DNA of 64,000 bases, taken from NCBI RefSeq assembly GCF_009720865.1, contig NZ_WNLA01000014.1, positions 62,001 through 126,000 on the forward strand, written 5' to 3'. Made by a program: the position numbers and the translations under genes. The stretch's first letter is position 1, and every line of letters begins with the position of its first letter. Under the pieces are notes generated by a model, which saw only the letters and a list, made by a program, of their open reading frames with translations, was not told where the DNA came from and ran no database searches. Origin of the DNA: Pseudoduganella ginsengisoli (lineage in GTDB: Bacteria; Pseudomonadota; Gammaproteobacteria; Burkholderiales; Burkholderiaceae_D). Below are positions 1-9,407 of the stretch, piece by piece.

Positions 1-1134
1 GACGTGGTCCAGTCGCTGCTGGCGATCTTTGTTGAAGGCAGTTTCCGGGGCAAGAAAGGCGAATCGGAAAAAGCCGTGCAATTCATCGACGAACAAATCA
101 GCGCCTACGAAGAAAAGTTGCAGGCTGCAGAAGATTCCGTCAAAGAATTCAAATTGCGCCATAACGCACTGTTGCCACGGCCGGGACTGGACTATGGCAC
201 GCAGCTCGCGCAATCGGCCGATGCACTCAATACAGCGCGCCTGGAATTGCTGGAAGCGGAACAGGCGCGCGATGCGATACGCCAGCAAATGCCGGGCATG
301 GCCTTGCACGGCGCCGATATCCCGCAATCCGCGCAGATCGACGACCCTGAACTGGAAGTCCGCATTGCCGCCATCCACAAGTCGCTTGATGCATTGCAAA
401 TGCAATATACGGACTTACATCCGGACGTCGTTGCGGCGCACCGCCTGCTGAAGCAGCTGGAACAGCGCAAGGCAGACAGCGCGGCCGACCAGTCGCCCAC
501 CGCTGACCCCGGCAGGCGCTACAGTCCGATGTTGCAGCAAATTAAAGTTGCGTTGACCGAAGCGGATGCAAAAGCCGCGGCCATCCGTGCGCGCGTACGG
601 GAACTGAGCGTGCGCCACGCACGGCTGGAGGCGCAAAGCAAAGCTGTACCGGAGCTGGAGTCCCAGCTGGCGCAATTGAACCGGGACTACCAGATCAACA
701 AAGACAATTACGAAAAACTCATCAGCAAGCGGGAAGCTGCCAAACTGTCAGGCAGCTTGAGTTCGACCCAGGAAATGATGAATTTCCGCATCATTGATCC
801 CCCCACGCTGCCCGTGCGGCCTGTTGGCCCGAACCGGTTCATTCTTAACTCGGCTGTTCTGGCATTGGCGCTGGCGGCAGCCTGGCTCGCGGCGGCAGCC
901 GCCAACCGCAACGCGCCGGGCTTCACCAGCTTGCGCGACTTACGGGAATTCAGCGGAGTGCATGTGATCGGCACCATCGCCATGCACTGGACGCCGGCCC
1001 AACTGCACAGGCGCCGCCGCAGCCGCGCAGCCTTCGGCGCACTGGCGGCTTCGCTGCTACTGTCTTACGGGGGGCTGATGGCGCACACTCTGGCTACCGA
1101 TGGCAGCGTGTTCCACCCCATGATGGCCCCCTGA
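1..1134 (+). CDS. XrtA-type polysaccharide chain length determinant (5'-truncated by window)
   Basis: Inner-membrane co-polymerase of the Wzz/GNVR type, which sets the chain length of an exported polysaccharide. The reading frame is open to base 1, so the N-terminus and first membrane helix lie outside the window. What is visible is a long Glu/Lys/Ala-rich periplasmic coiled coil (about residues 20-235), then a proline-rich motif PPTLPVRPVGPNR that precedes the last membrane helix in Wzz proteins, an Ala/Leu-rich helix (about 280-298), and a short C-terminal part with another hydrophobic stretch. The wording of the first visible residues (VVQSLLAIFVEGSF, then FIDEQI) resembles the subclass found in exosortase/PEP-CTERM exopolysaccharide loci. 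A CpsD-like ATPase starts 16 bases downstream, as is usual for the membrane/ATPase pair. The family call is firm; the XrtA subtype is inferred from context, including prsR. Confidence 0.85.
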   Translation, partial: DVVQSLLAIFVEGSFRGKKGESEKAVQFIDEQISAYEEKLQAAEDSVKEFKLRHNALLPRPGLDYGTQLAQSADALNTARLELLEAEQARDAIRQQMPGMALHGADIPQSAQIDDPELEVRIAAIHKSLDALQMQYTDLHPDVVAAHRLLKQLEQRKADSAADQSPTADPGRRYSPMLQQIKVALTEADAKAAAIRARVRELSVRHARLEAQSKAVPELESQLAQLNRDYQINKDNYEKLISKREAAKLSGSLSSTQEMMNFRIIDPPTLPVRPVGPNRFILNSAVLALALAAAWLAAAAANRNAPGFTSLRDLREFSGVHVIGTIAMHWTPAQLHRRRRSRAAFGALAASLLLSYGGLMAHTLATDGSVFHPMMAP

Positions 1135-1150
1135 CTCAGGAACCCGCGCC

Positions 1151-1852
1151 ATGCGTAGCAACCTGCCAGCGCGCCCCGACTGGATGATGGCGGCACACGC
1201 TGTCGCCGAAGAATTTCGCGTGATTAAGCGCCCGTTATTGCGTACGCTGCGCGACGGCAGCGCTACCGCCGGCAATTTGATTGCCGTCACCAGCGCCATG
1301 CCGGGCGAAGGCAAGAGCTTTTGCGCGTTAAACCTGGCGCTCAGCATGGCCGTCGAGCGCGATACGACGGTCTTGCTGGTCGATGCCCACATGACCCGGC
1401 CGGCATTGCCCCATATGCTGGGTCTACCCGATGGCCCTGGCATGATGGACGTGCTGCTGGACGATACGCTCAGTGTTGCCGACGTGATCGTCAAAACCGG
1501 GAGTGCCGCGCTCAGTGTCTTGCCGGCGGGCCAAAGCAGTCATCACGCGGTGGAATTGCTGGCCAGCCGCAATATGGGACGCCTGCTGCACGAACTGGCA
1601 TCGCGCTATGCGGACCGCATCATCATTTTCGATACCGCACCGCTGCTGGGCACGTCGGAAGCCAGCGTGCTGGCGACACAAATGGGCCAGGTGGTGCTGG
1701 TGGTCGATGCTCAGACCACCACACGCGCCAGTCTCGCTGAAGCACTGCGCCAGTTGGACCCTTGCCCCCATGTGCACTTGGTCTACAACAAAACCCAGAC
1801 CCCGCTGCTGAAATCTGCGTGGCGCCCAGTTCCGCCACTGCATACCAGATAA
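1151..1852 (+). CDS. CpsD/CapB-type (XrtA-associated) tyrosine kinase-like ATPase
   Basis: Cytoplasmic partner of the preceding chain-length protein, of the bacterial tyrosine kinase (BY-kinase) family that regulates exopolysaccharide export. At 233 residues it has Walker A SAMPGEGKS (about 45-53), a Walker A' segment VLLVDAHMTRP and Walker B IIIFDTAP. In most relatives Walker A' reads DADLRRP, so it is somewhat diverged here. The family usually ends in a tyrosine cluster that is autophosphorylated. This protein ends AWRPVPPLHTR, and the only Tyr near the C-terminus is in VYNKTQ, so autophosphorylation in the usual way is doubtful. An AGGA lies about 9 bases before the ATG. The glycosyltransferase follows after 12 bases, so the three genes are probably one transcript. 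Confidence 0.85.
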   Translation: MRSNLPARPDWMMAAHAVAEEFRVIKRPLLRTLRDGSATAGNLIAVTSAMPGEGKSFCALNLALSMAVERDTTVLLVDAHMTRPALPHMLGLPDGPGMMDVLLDDTLSVADVIVKTGSAALSVLPAGQSSHHAVELLASRNMGRLLHELASRYADRIIIFDTAPLLGTSEASVLATQMGQVVLVVDAQTTTRASLAEALRQLDPCPHVHLVYNKTQTPLLKSAWRPVPPLHTR

Positions 1853-1864
1853 CGAGGAGAAGCG

Positions 1865-2962
1865 ATGGCCCCGCCTACCATGACGCAGCAAGCCTGCCAC
1901 GCGGAAACCGCCCGGCCACCGCTGGTGATCCATATTACGGATGCGGTGGATACGGACGAAAATTTGCTGTGCCTGCTTCGGCAAATGCCGCCCGGCCGTT
2001 ACCGGCATATCATCCTCGGCTGGCGCCGCAGCGCCATGTGGGAATTGCGTCATAGCGGCCATGTCGCACAATGGGTCCACGTGGCGGACGACGCGTGCAA
2101 AATGGAAGCCGATGGCAACCTGAGCCTGGTGCGGCTGTTCCGGCGTTTGCGGCAATTGCGTCCAGCGCTGATCCATACGCACAGTGCCGCGTTGCAATGG
2201 CTGGCAGCGCTGGCCGGCGTACCGGTACGCTTGCATGGCGCCAGCGCCAGCCGTCATCCTCCACTGCGCCATGGCATACGGAGTTGGCTGAGCCGCATCC
2301 TGACTCCGGCCTGCCCGCCTTCAACGCAGATTGCCGTCGATTGCATGCAATTTCACCCGCGGCTGGGCCCTGCCGCCGCCATCGGACCAGAAGGCTTCTT
2401 GTCCGATGGCGTCTGCGTGATCGGTGCGGTTGGTGAGATGGATGGCAAACATGGGCACGAACAACTGGTCGAGGCCTTTTTGCAATTGGTCGCGCTGCAT
2501 GGCGCGGTACTGCCGCTGCGCCTGCTGATCATTGGAGACGGCCCCGCACGGGCGGCCTGTACTGCGATGCTGGCGTCGGCGGGCGCCGGCCGTATGGCGT
2601 GGCTGCCGGGCCAGCGCGACGACGTCGCGCGCCTGATGCGCATCATGGACGTGTTTGCCGCACCCGCATGCACGCCGGAGTCTGGCAGCTTTATTTTGCA
2701 AGCCATGGCCAGTGGTTTGCCCATCGTGGCCTGCCAGGGTGGCATACACAGCCGGCTGGTACAAACCGGCTGGACCGGTGCGCTGACACCGCAGGGCGAC
2801 GCCATGATGCTGGCCGAAGCGCTGGCGGATTATGTGCGGGTTGCCGGGCTGGCACGACGCCACGGCATGCGCGGCAGGCGGCAAGTCCTCAGCCACCATA
2901 GCCTCGCAGTGGTGGCGCAACATTACACGCAACTGTATGACCGTCTGATTCCTGCCAAATAA
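1865..2962 (+). CDS. Glycosyltransferase family 4 protein of the exopolysaccharide locus
   Basis: Probable cytoplasmic GT-B fold glycosyltransferase adding a sugar to the lipid-linked exopolysaccharide repeat; 365 residues. The N-terminal half has the family pattern RPALIHTHSAALQWLAAL. The C-terminal nucleotide-sugar domain shows LRLLIIGDGPARAA and WLPGQRDDVARLM. The E-x7-E motif region reads PESGSFILQAMASGLPIVA: the first Glu is present but the second is Gln. That change occurs in some GT4 enzymes, but it could also mean altered activity. The start is supported by GAGGAG just before the ATG. It resembles the sugar transferases associated with PEP-CTERM/EpsH loci, but donor and acceptor cannot be read from sequence. 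Confidence 0.8.
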   Translation: MAPPTMTQQACHAETARPPLVIHITDAVDTDENLLCLLRQMPPGRYRHIILGWRRSAMWELRHSGHVAQWVHVADDACKMEADGNLSLVRLFRRLRQLRPALIHTHSAALQWLAALAGVPVRLHGASASRHPPLRHGIRSWLSRILTPACPPSTQIAVDCMQFHPRLGPAAAIGPEGFLSDGVCVIGAVGEMDGKHGHEQLVEAFLQLVALHGAVLPLRLLIIGDGPARAACTAMLASAGAGRMAWLPGQRDDVARLMRIMDVFAAPACTPESGSFILQAMASGLPIVACQGGIHSRLVQTGWTGALTPQGDAMMLAEALADYVRVAGLARRHGMRGRRQVLSHHSLAVVAQHYTQLYDRLIPAK

Positions 2963-3166
2963 ACCCGATGCCAGGCATTGCCGGCCAGTCTCGGCTGCAA
3001 CCTGGCAGCGGCGGCATCCGATACGGCAACGCCTTGACACGTCATCAATAGCCGTTGCACCCGGCGCCAGCGGAAGTGCAGCAGCGATACCCGCCACAGG
3101 CCCTGACCAAGCCTCGCCATCGATACGCATACATGCCGGCATCTTACCGATGCCAGGCAAGACGGC

Positions 3167-4513
3167 CTACCGGATGCCGTGATGGCTCATCAAATCGTAA
3201 AGGGTGGGCCGGCTCACCCCGAGCAATTCCGCTGCCCGCAAAATGTTGCCATCGACCCGCCCCAGCGCCTTGACCATGACCCGGTATTCCGCCGCGTCGC
3301 GCGCCTGGCGCAAGTTGACATTGTCGTTCACGGCAGCGCAAGCGGGCTGCAAACCCAGGTCTTCCACCATGATCAAGGGTCCTTCGGCCATGATGACTGC
3401 GCGCCGGATGCAATTTTCCAACTCCCGCACGTTGCCTGGCCAATCGTGCGCTTCAATGGCCGCCAGTGCCTGCGGATGGAATTGTAAGTGGCGCCGGGCC
3501 GTCGCACAGCAGCGGTTCTTAAAGTGATGGGCCAGCAGCGGTGCGTCGCCGCACCGTTCGCGCAACGGCGGAATATCGAGCACAATTTCACTGAGACGGT
3601 AATACAAATCTTCCCGGAACGCGCCTTGCGCCACTTGTTCCTTCAAATTGCGGTGGGTCGCGCACACAACCCGCACATCGACGGGGATTTCTTGCCGTCC
3701 ACCAACCCGTTCGATGACCCGCTCTTGCAAAAATCGTAATAATTTCGCCTGCAGCGGCAACGCCATATCGCCAATTTCGTCCAGGAAGAACGTGCCCCCA
3801 TGGGCCAGCTCAATCTTTCCAGGAATTTGCCGCCCTGCTCCCGTGAACGCGCCCTTTTCATGGCCAAACAGTTCACTTTCCAGCAATTGTTCAGGAATGG
3901 CCGCGCAATTGATGGCAACAAAGGCTTTGCGGCGCCGCGCGCTCAAACTGTGCAAGCTGCGCGCGAGCACTTCCTTGCCACAGCCGGATTCCCCCAGCAA
4001 CATTACGCTTGCGGCCGACGGCGCGACTTTTTCCACGTCGCGGCATAACTTCAGCATGCCCGCGTCGCGCGAAATCAAGCCGCCCAATGGCGAATCCTGC
4101 TCGATTTGCAGCATGCGCCGGTGCTCGGCCTGGACCGCATGGAGAAAAAAAGCGCGCTCAACCATCAAGTGCAACGTATCGAGCTCAACTGGTTTTTGCT
4201 GGAAATCGTAGGCGCCCATGGCAATTGCTTTCAACACGTTGGCACGGTCTCGATTTCCTGAAAGAACTATAATTTTTGTCTCCGGCGCGGCCGCCAGCAT
4301 GTCCGCCAGCAGTGCGAGGCCGACAGTGGCGCTGTCCGGCGCGGGCGGCAATCCCAGGTCCATCGTGACGACTGCCGGCTGGTGCCGCCGCAAATGCGTC
4401 ATTGCCTGTTCCGGGTTGCCTGCCAACAACACGTCATATGCATCGAGCCCCCACTTCAATTGCCGCTGCAAACCCGGGTCATCTTCCACCAATAACAGTT
4501 TTTTCCTGGTCAT
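3167..4513 (-). CDS. prsR: PEP-CTERM-box sigma54-dependent response regulator PrsR
   Basis: NtrC-type transcription activator, 448 residues from the chosen start. The receiver domain has the acidic pair VEDD at 9-12, phospho-acceptor Asp52 in TMDLGLPP and the conserved Lys in FQQKP. The AAA+ domain follows with Walker A GESGCGKE, the sigma54-contact loop GAFTGA and an arginine-rich sensor region. The C-terminal Fis-type helix-turn-helix reads AAELLGVSRPTLYDLM. The open frame extends 12 codons further upstream, but the ATG at 4513 has a strong AGGAGG and begins directly at the receiver. In exosortase loci PrsR controls the polysaccharide and PEP-CTERM genes together with sensor kinase PrsK. 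No kinase gene is adjacent here: the neighbour is nadB, divergently oriented. Confidence 0.9.
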   Translation of the reverse strand: MTRKKLLLVEDDPGLQRQLKWGLDAYDVLLAGNPEQAMTHLRRHQPAVVTMDLGLPPAPDSATVGLALLADMLAAAPETKIIVLSGNRDRANVLKAIAMGAYDFQQKPVELDTLHLMVERAFFLHAVQAEHRRMLQIEQDSPLGGLISRDAGMLKLCRDVEKVAPSAASVMLLGESGCGKEVLARSLHSLSARRRKAFVAINCAAIPEQLLESELFGHEKGAFTGAGRQIPGKIELAHGGTFFLDEIGDMALPLQAKLLRFLQERVIERVGGRQEIPVDVRVVCATHRNLKEQVAQGAFREDLYYRLSEIVLDIPPLRERCGDAPLLAHHFKNRCCATARRHLQFHPQALAAIEAHDWPGNVRELENCIRRAVIMAEGPLIMVEDLGLQPACAAVNDNVNLRQARDAAEYRVMVKALGRVDGNILRAAELLGVSRPTLYDLMSHHGIR

Positions 4514-4649
4514 GACTTGCCTCCTGACGATGGACCTACCACCGGCCAACTGGTGGCTTTGCCATCATCGCGCCCACGCTACGACGCAGCTTTGCGCCAG
4601 CACAAATCCTCCGGCGGCGCTCCGTGCACCGGGTGAAAATGACCATTCC

Positions 4650-4679
4650 ATGACAGGAAAGCAGCAAATCGTCTATAGT
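4650..4679 (+). promoter_or_regulatory. Candidate sigma70 promoter of nadB
   Basis: ATGACA (4650-4655) and TATAGT (4674-4679) are separated by 18 bases. The start codon of nadB is about 30 bases downstream, so the leader would be short. No clear Shine-Dalgarno precedes the nadB ATG. Confidence 0.5.
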
Positions 4680-4709
4680 CTTACTTCTCTCCAGCAACCG
4701 ATTTAAATA

Positions 4710-6326
4710 ATGAAATTCGATGTCGCTATCGTCGGCAGCGGCCTGGCCGGCTTGTCGGTGGCCCTGCACCTGGCGGAAACCCGCAAGGTCGCAATCATTT
4801 CCAAACGTGAACTTCTGGATGGCGCCAGCAACTGGGCGCAAGGCGGTATTGCCGCCGTGCTGGATTCCGGCGACAGCCATGAACAGCACATCAGTGACAC
4901 CTTGATTGCCGGCGGCGGCCTGTGCGATGAAGCTGCGACGCGCTTTATCGTGGAAAATGGCCGCGCGGCCATTGAATGGCTGATCGAACAGGGCGTGCCA
5001 TTTACGCGCGATGACAGCGCGGAACTGGGTTTCCACCTGACGCGCGAAGGCGGCCACAGCCAGCGACGCATTATCCACGCGGCGGATGCGACCGGCCACG
5101 CCGTGCAAGTCACGCTGGAGCAGAAAGTCCGGGCGCACCCGAACATCAGCCTGTTTGAACACCATTGCGCGATTGACTTGATCACGTCCGACAAGCTGGG
5201 TCCGAAATCGGCGCCGCATAATAAGCAGCCGCATTGCCATGGCTTGTATGTACAGGATGTGAAAACCGGCGTCGTCCACACGGTCGCGGCGGAACACACG
5301 GTGATGGCCACCGGCGGCGCCGGTAAAGTCTACCTGTACACGACGAACCCGGACACGGCCAGCGGCGACGGCATCGCCATGGCATGGCGCGCCGGCTGCC
5401 GCGTCGCCAACATGGAATTCATCCAGTTCCACCCTACGTGCCTGTACCACCCCTATGCGAAGTCATTCCTGATCACGGAAGCTATCCGGGGTGAAGGCGG
5501 TTTGCTGAAATTGCCGCCTGAAGCGGGCGCCGCTGCCGGCAGCCGCTTCATGCTGGCGCACGACGAGCGGGCTGAATTGGCGCCGCGCGATGTCGTGGCC
5601 CGCGCCATCGACTTTGAAATCAAGAAGCGGGGCCTCGATTATGTCCACCTCGACATCAGCCACAAGCCCGCCGAATGGCTGAAAGAACACTTCCCGACAA
5701 TTTATGCGCGCTGCCTGGAACTGGGCATCGACATCACGAAGGAACCTATCCCGATCGTCCCCGCGGCCCACTACACGTGCGGCGGCGTCGTGACGGATCT
5801 GTCCGGCCGTACGGATTTGCCCGGCCTGTATGCGGTCGGAGAAACCGCGTACACGGGCTTGCATGGCGCCAACCGCCTGGCGTCCAATTCACTGCTGGAA
5901 TGCGTGGTCATCGGCCGCGCCTGCGCGCATGATATCGAGCAAAAGGAACGGGCCGGCACGCCTTACCTGCCGGACTGGGATGAAAGCCGCGTCACGGATG
6001 CCGACGAAGAAGTCGTGATTTCCCACAACTGGGATGAATTACGCCGTTCGATGTGGAATTACGTGGGTATCGTGCGCACGACGAAGCGCCTGGAACGGGC
6101 GCAGCACCGCATTGCATTGCTGAAAGAGGAAATTGACGAGTATTACCGCAATTTCCGCATTACCAGCGACTTGCTGGAATTGCGCAACCTGGTCGACGTG
6201 GCCAGCCTGATCGTCAACAGTGCGCTGCAGCGCCGCGAAAGCCGGGGCCTGCACTTTTCCCGCGACTATCCGGAAACCTTGCCGAAGGCGCTGCCCAGCG
6301 TGCTGACACCGGGCCGGCGCGCTTAA
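4710..6326 (+). CDS. nadB: L-aspartate oxidase
   Basis: Flavoprotein that oxidises L-aspartate to iminoaspartate, the first step of de novo NAD synthesis; iminoaspartate then goes to quinolinate synthase NadA. 538 residues, the usual length. Visible are the N-terminal FAD-binding motif VAIVGSGLAGLSVAL, NWAQGGIAAVL, the substrate loop with HTVMATGGAGKVY, FIQFHPTCLY, the catalytic-domain segment AAHYTCGGVVTDLSGRT, and GLHGANRLASNSLLEC. The C-terminal helical domain carries the repeated Arg-rich segment typical of the succinate dehydrogenase/aspartate oxidase family. A promoter-like pair lies 30-60 bases upstream. nadA and nadC are not next to it in this window. Confidence 0.96.
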   Translation: MKFDVAIVGSGLAGLSVALHLAETRKVAIISKRELLDGASNWAQGGIAAVLDSGDSHEQHISDTLIAGGGLCDEAATRFIVENGRAAIEWLIEQGVPFTRDDSAELGFHLTREGGHSQRRIIHAADATGHAVQVTLEQKVRAHPNISLFEHHCAIDLITSDKLGPKSAPHNKQPHCHGLYVQDVKTGVVHTVAAEHTVMATGGAGKVYLYTTNPDTASGDGIAMAWRAGCRVANMEFIQFHPTCLYHPYAKSFLITEAIRGEGGLLKLPPEAGAAAGSRFMLAHDERAELAPRDVVARAIDFEIKKRGLDYVHLDISHKPAEWLKEHFPTIYARCLELGIDITKEPIPIVPAAHYTCGGVVTDLSGRTDLPGLYAVGETAYTGLHGANRLASNSLLECVVIGRACAHDIEQKERAGTPYLPDWDESRVTDADEEVVISHNWDELRRSMWNYVGIVRTTKRLERAQHRIALLKEEIDEYYRNFRITSDLLELRNLVDVASLIVNSALQRRESRGLHFSRDYPETLPKALPSVLTPGRRA

Positions 6327-6332
6327 GGCGCC

Positions 6333-6352
6333 CCGGCCGGAGCGCCGGCCGG
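6333..6352. terminator. GC-rich hairpin between convergent nadB and binding-protein gene
   Basis: CCGGCCGG, loop AGCG, CCGGCCGG: a perfect 8-bp stem just after the nadB stop. It has no U tract on either strand, so it may be a bidirectional termination or mRNA-stabilising structure and not a standard intrinsic terminator. Confidence 0.4.
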
Positions 6353-6409
6353 ACCATGAGCCCACGGGCGGATTAGCCGGCCTTGGTCGGCTCATCTGGC
6401 CAGCTGGGG

Positions 6410-7162
6410 CTACGGTACGTTGACTTCATAGCGCTGCCCCAGTTTTTTCAATTCGCCGCTGTCCACCATGCGCTGGAACGCGGCGTCGAAATCGCGCCGC
6501 AGCGTATCGAATTGCGTATCGCGGGGAAACGCAAAATACCCTTCCTGCACATCGATTACCTTGGGCAGCATCACTACTTGCCCGACCAGCCCCAGCCGGC
6601 CCATCACGGGTTCCGTATTGCGGCGGTTACTGGCAAACAAGTTCACATGCTGGTGCACCAGCATTTTCAAGCCACTGTCCACACTGTTGGCAACGCTCAG
6701 GCGCAATTGTGGCCGCGCCTGGTCAAACGCTGTCCCATAGGCCCACCCGTTGAGCACGACAATCCGCTGTTCCCCCAGCGTGCCGAAATCCCCATTCCAA
6801 CTGGCATTTGCGTCGGCGCGCGCATAGAACACCATCTGGTCCTGGTAAAAGGCCAGCTTCGAAAAAGCCATGTTTTGCAAACGCTCGGGATTTTTATACG
6901 GGCCAACGAGGATGTCAGCCTTGCCCTGCGTAATCAGGGCCTGGGCGCGCGCCCATGGATACAATTCAAAGCGCACCGTATGGCCCATGCGCTGGGCCAG
7001 GACTTTGATGATTTCCGGGCCCAGTCCGACAATATCGCCTTCCTGGCCGCGCTCGAATACCCGTTCAAAGTGCGCGCCGATGGCCAATAATTCGCGTGCG
7101 GAGACCGGCGCCGCCGCCAATAACACCGGCGCCAATAACATGCTTGCTGCAAGCTTGCGCAT
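6410..7162 (-). CDS. Periplasmic amino-acid-type substrate-binding protein (SBP_bac_3 family)
   Basis: Secreted solute-binding protein, 250 residues. The open frame is longer, but the ATG at 7162 is preceded by GGAGGG and starts a clear signal peptide (MRKLAASMLLAPVLLAAAPVSA, cleavage near the second Ala-x-Ala). The mature part has the family pattern: GLGPEIIKVLAQRMG, then YPWARAQALITQGKADILVGPY and the C-terminal FDAAFQRMVDSGELKKLGQRY. The change from ion-pairing residues to YPWARAQ suggests a subgroup often found alone. There is no permease or ATPase gene next to it, so it may serve a transporter elsewhere or act as a sensor. The ligand cannot be predicted. Confidence 0.8.
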   Translation of the reverse strand: MRKLAASMLLAPVLLAAAPVSARELLAIGAHFERVFERGQEGDIVGLGPEIIKVLAQRMGHTVRFELYPWARAQALITQGKADILVGPYKNPERLQNMAFSKLAFYQDQMVFYARADANASWNGDFGTLGEQRIVVLNGWAYGTAFDQARPQLRLSVANSVDSGLKMLVHQHVNLFASNRRNTEPVMGRLGLVGQVVMLPKVIDVQEGYFAFPRDTQFDTLRRDFDAAFQRMVDSGELKKLGQRYEVNVP

Positions 7163-7267
7163 ATGCCCTCCTAGTTGCCCCATCATAACATTGGGACAAG
7201 CAATCGCAACTGCTTGTGGCAAGCGTGCCGCATACCGGCAAAGTATGCGGCGCAGGTCGCGTCCGGC

Positions 7268-9355
7268 TTAGCCGTTAAAGCCCTTGCCTTCGGCCGCCAG
7301 CTTGACCAGCAGCGGCGCAGGTTTCCACGCGTCGCCGTGGCGGCCGCGGGCCATGCGCTCCATCGCACCCAGCACATTTGGCAAGCCCACGGTATCGGCA
7401 TAGAACATCGGGCCGCCACGGTGCAGCGGGAAGCCATAACCCGTCAGGTACACCATGTCGATATCCGATGCGCGCAGTGCGATACCTTCTTCCAGGATAT
7501 GCGCCCCTTCATTGACCAGTGCATAGACCAGGCGTTCAACGATTTCCTGATCGCTGATCTTGCGGCGCTCAATGCCGAGGTCTGCCGAATGCTTGACGAT
7601 CATGGCGTTGACTTCCTCGTTCGGGTACGCTTTGCGGTCCCCTGCCTTGTAGTCATACCAGCCGCCGCCCGTTTTCTGGCCGAAGCGGCCCATTTCGCAC
7701 AGCAAATCCGCAGTTTTCGAATACGTGATTTCCGGCGATTCCACGTAGCGGCGCTTGCGGATGTACCAGCCGATATCATTGCCTGCCAAATCGCCCATGC
7801 GGAACGGCCCCATGGCAAAGCCGAATTTTTCCATCGCCTTGTCGACCTGTTCCGGCAGGCAGCCTTCTTCCAGCAGGAAGCCGGCCTGGCGGCTGTATTG
7901 CTCGATCATGCGGTTGCCGATAAAGCCGTCGCACACGCCGGAAACCACACCGGTTTTCTTGAGCTTTTTCGACAGCGCCAACGCCGTCGCCAGCACATCC
8001 TTGCCAGTCTTCGCGCCGCGCACGATTTCCAGCAATTTCATGACATTGGCCGGGCTGAAGAAGTGTGTGCCGATCACGTCTTGCGGACGGCTGGTAAATG
8101 CTGCGATCTTGTCCACGTCCAGGGTCGACGTATTCGACGCCAGGATCGCGCCCGGCTTCATGACTTCATCGAGTTTCTTGAATACGGCTTCCTTGACGCC
8201 CATGTCTTCAAACACGGCTTCCACCACGATATCGGCATCGGCGATTTCCGCATAATCCAGCGATCCCGTGATCAGCGCCACGCGCTGGTCGAATTTCTGC
8301 TGCGTCAGTTTGCCTTTTTTCAGCGTATTTTCATAATTCTTGCGTATGGTGGCCAAACCTTTTTCCAGCGCTTCCGGTTTCATTTCCAGGATCGTCACCG
8401 GAATGCCCGCATTGGCAAAGTTCATGGCAATACCGCCGCCCATGGTGCCTGCGCCAATCACGGCGGCCTTGGCAATGGTGCGCACCGGCGTGTCGGCCGG
8501 CAGGTCCGGCACTTTGCTGGTCATGCGCTCGCTGAAGAATGCATGGCGCAATGCTTTGGATTCATTGGTTTGCATCAGTGCAATAAAGCGCTCGCGTTCA
8601 AACGCCAGGCCATCGTCAAATTTCTTTGTGACGGAAGCCGCCACGGTTTCCACGCATTCCAGCGGCGCCGGGAATGGGCCGGACATGGCTTTGACTGTGT
8701 TGCGCGAAAATTGCAGGAATGCTTCGTGATTCGGATAGTCGACTTTGCGGTCGCGCACTTTCGGCAGCGGACGCACGTCGGCAACTTTCTCCGCAAACGC
8801 CAGCGCTTGCTCCAGCAAATTGTCTTCGGCGCCAAAGACGGCATCGAACAGCGCCGTTCCTGCGAGCTTTTCCGACAGTACAGGCGCGCCCGACACCACC
8901 ATGTTCAATGCCGCTTCCAGGCCCAGCACGCGCGGCAGGCGCTGCGTACCGCCCGCGCCCGGCAACAGGCCCAATTTCACTTCCGGCAGCGCAATTTGCG
9001 CGCCCGGCATTGCCACACGATAGTTGCAGCCCAGCGCCAGTTCCAGGCCGCCGCCCATGGCCACCGTATGAATGGCCGCCACCACGGGTTTCGTGGAGTC
9101 TTCCACCGTGCGGATCAAAGAGGCCAGCGAAGGTTCGGCCAGCGCTTTCGGCGAATTGAATTCGCGGATATCCGCGCCGCCGGAAAATGCCTTGCCGGCG
9201 CCCGTGATGACGATGGCGTTCACTGCGTCATCAGCCAGTGCGCGGCGCATGCCTTGCACGGCAGCCGCTCGGGTTTCCAGTCCCAGGCCATTGACGGGTG
9301 GGTTGTTCAGCGTAATCACGGCTACGGTGCCGTGCACTTGGTAATCGGCGCTCAT
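7268..9355 (-). CDS. Bifunctional enoyl-CoA hydratase / 3-hydroxyacyl-CoA dehydrogenase
   Basis: Beta-oxidation multifunctional enzyme of the FadJ/FadB/PaaH-like group, 695 residues. The N-terminal crotonase domain (about 1-190) has the oxyanion region GGGLELALG and the catalytic Glu in LPEVKLGLLPGAGGTQRL. The middle NAD-binding Rossmann domain starts with AVIGAGTMGGGIA (about 300), followed by the dehydrogenase His in GTHFFSPANVMKLLE. Two C-terminal helical domains follow, with CDGFIGNRM and RGGPMFYAD. It is about 20-30 residues shorter than E. coli FadB, as in peroxisomal-type relatives. GGAAGAG precedes the ATG. It is a single gene with no thiolase beside it; a TetR-like operator lies upstream. 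Confidence 0.93.
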   Translation of the reverse strand: MSADYQVHGTVAVITLNNPPVNGLGLETRAAAVQGMRRALADDAVNAIVITGAGKAFSGGADIREFNSPKALAEPSLASLIRTVEDSTKPVVAAIHTVAMGGGLELALGCNYRVAMPGAQIALPEVKLGLLPGAGGTQRLPRVLGLEAALNMVVSGAPVLSEKLAGTALFDAVFGAEDNLLEQALAFAEKVADVRPLPKVRDRKVDYPNHEAFLQFSRNTVKAMSGPFPAPLECVETVAASVTKKFDDGLAFERERFIALMQTNESKALRHAFFSERMTSKVPDLPADTPVRTIAKAAVIGAGTMGGGIAMNFANAGIPVTILEMKPEALEKGLATIRKNYENTLKKGKLTQQKFDQRVALITGSLDYAEIADADIVVEAVFEDMGVKEAVFKKLDEVMKPGAILASNTSTLDVDKIAAFTSRPQDVIGTHFFSPANVMKLLEIVRGAKTGKDVLATALALSKKLKKTGVVSGVCDGFIGNRMIEQYSRQAGFLLEEGCLPEQVDKAMEKFGFAMGPFRMGDLAGNDIGWYIRKRRYVESPEITYSKTADLLCEMGRFGQKTGGGWYDYKAGDRKAYPNEEVNAMIVKHSADLGIERRKISDQEIVERLVYALVNEGAHILEEGIALRASDIDMVYLTGYGFPLHRGGPMFYADTVGLPNVLGAMERMARGRHGDAWKPAPLLVKLAAEGKGFNG

Positions 9356-9407
9356 GTCTCTTCCTTATTGTGTGAACAAGTCAGTAAAACCTCACTATAA
9401 CGCAAAA

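Noticed and set aside
2923..3120. Small 65-codon minus-strand frame after the glycosyltransferase
   Set aside because: It overlaps the glycosyltransferase end, and has no ribosome binding site and no likely domain. The 204-base gap before prsR shows only a short GATGCCAGGCA direct repeat.
7175..9400. 741-codon open frame antisense to the beta-oxidation gene
   Set aside because: It has low-complexity His/Arg/Gln-rich translation and no family motifs. It is a by-product of high GC codon use in the true gene on the minus strand.
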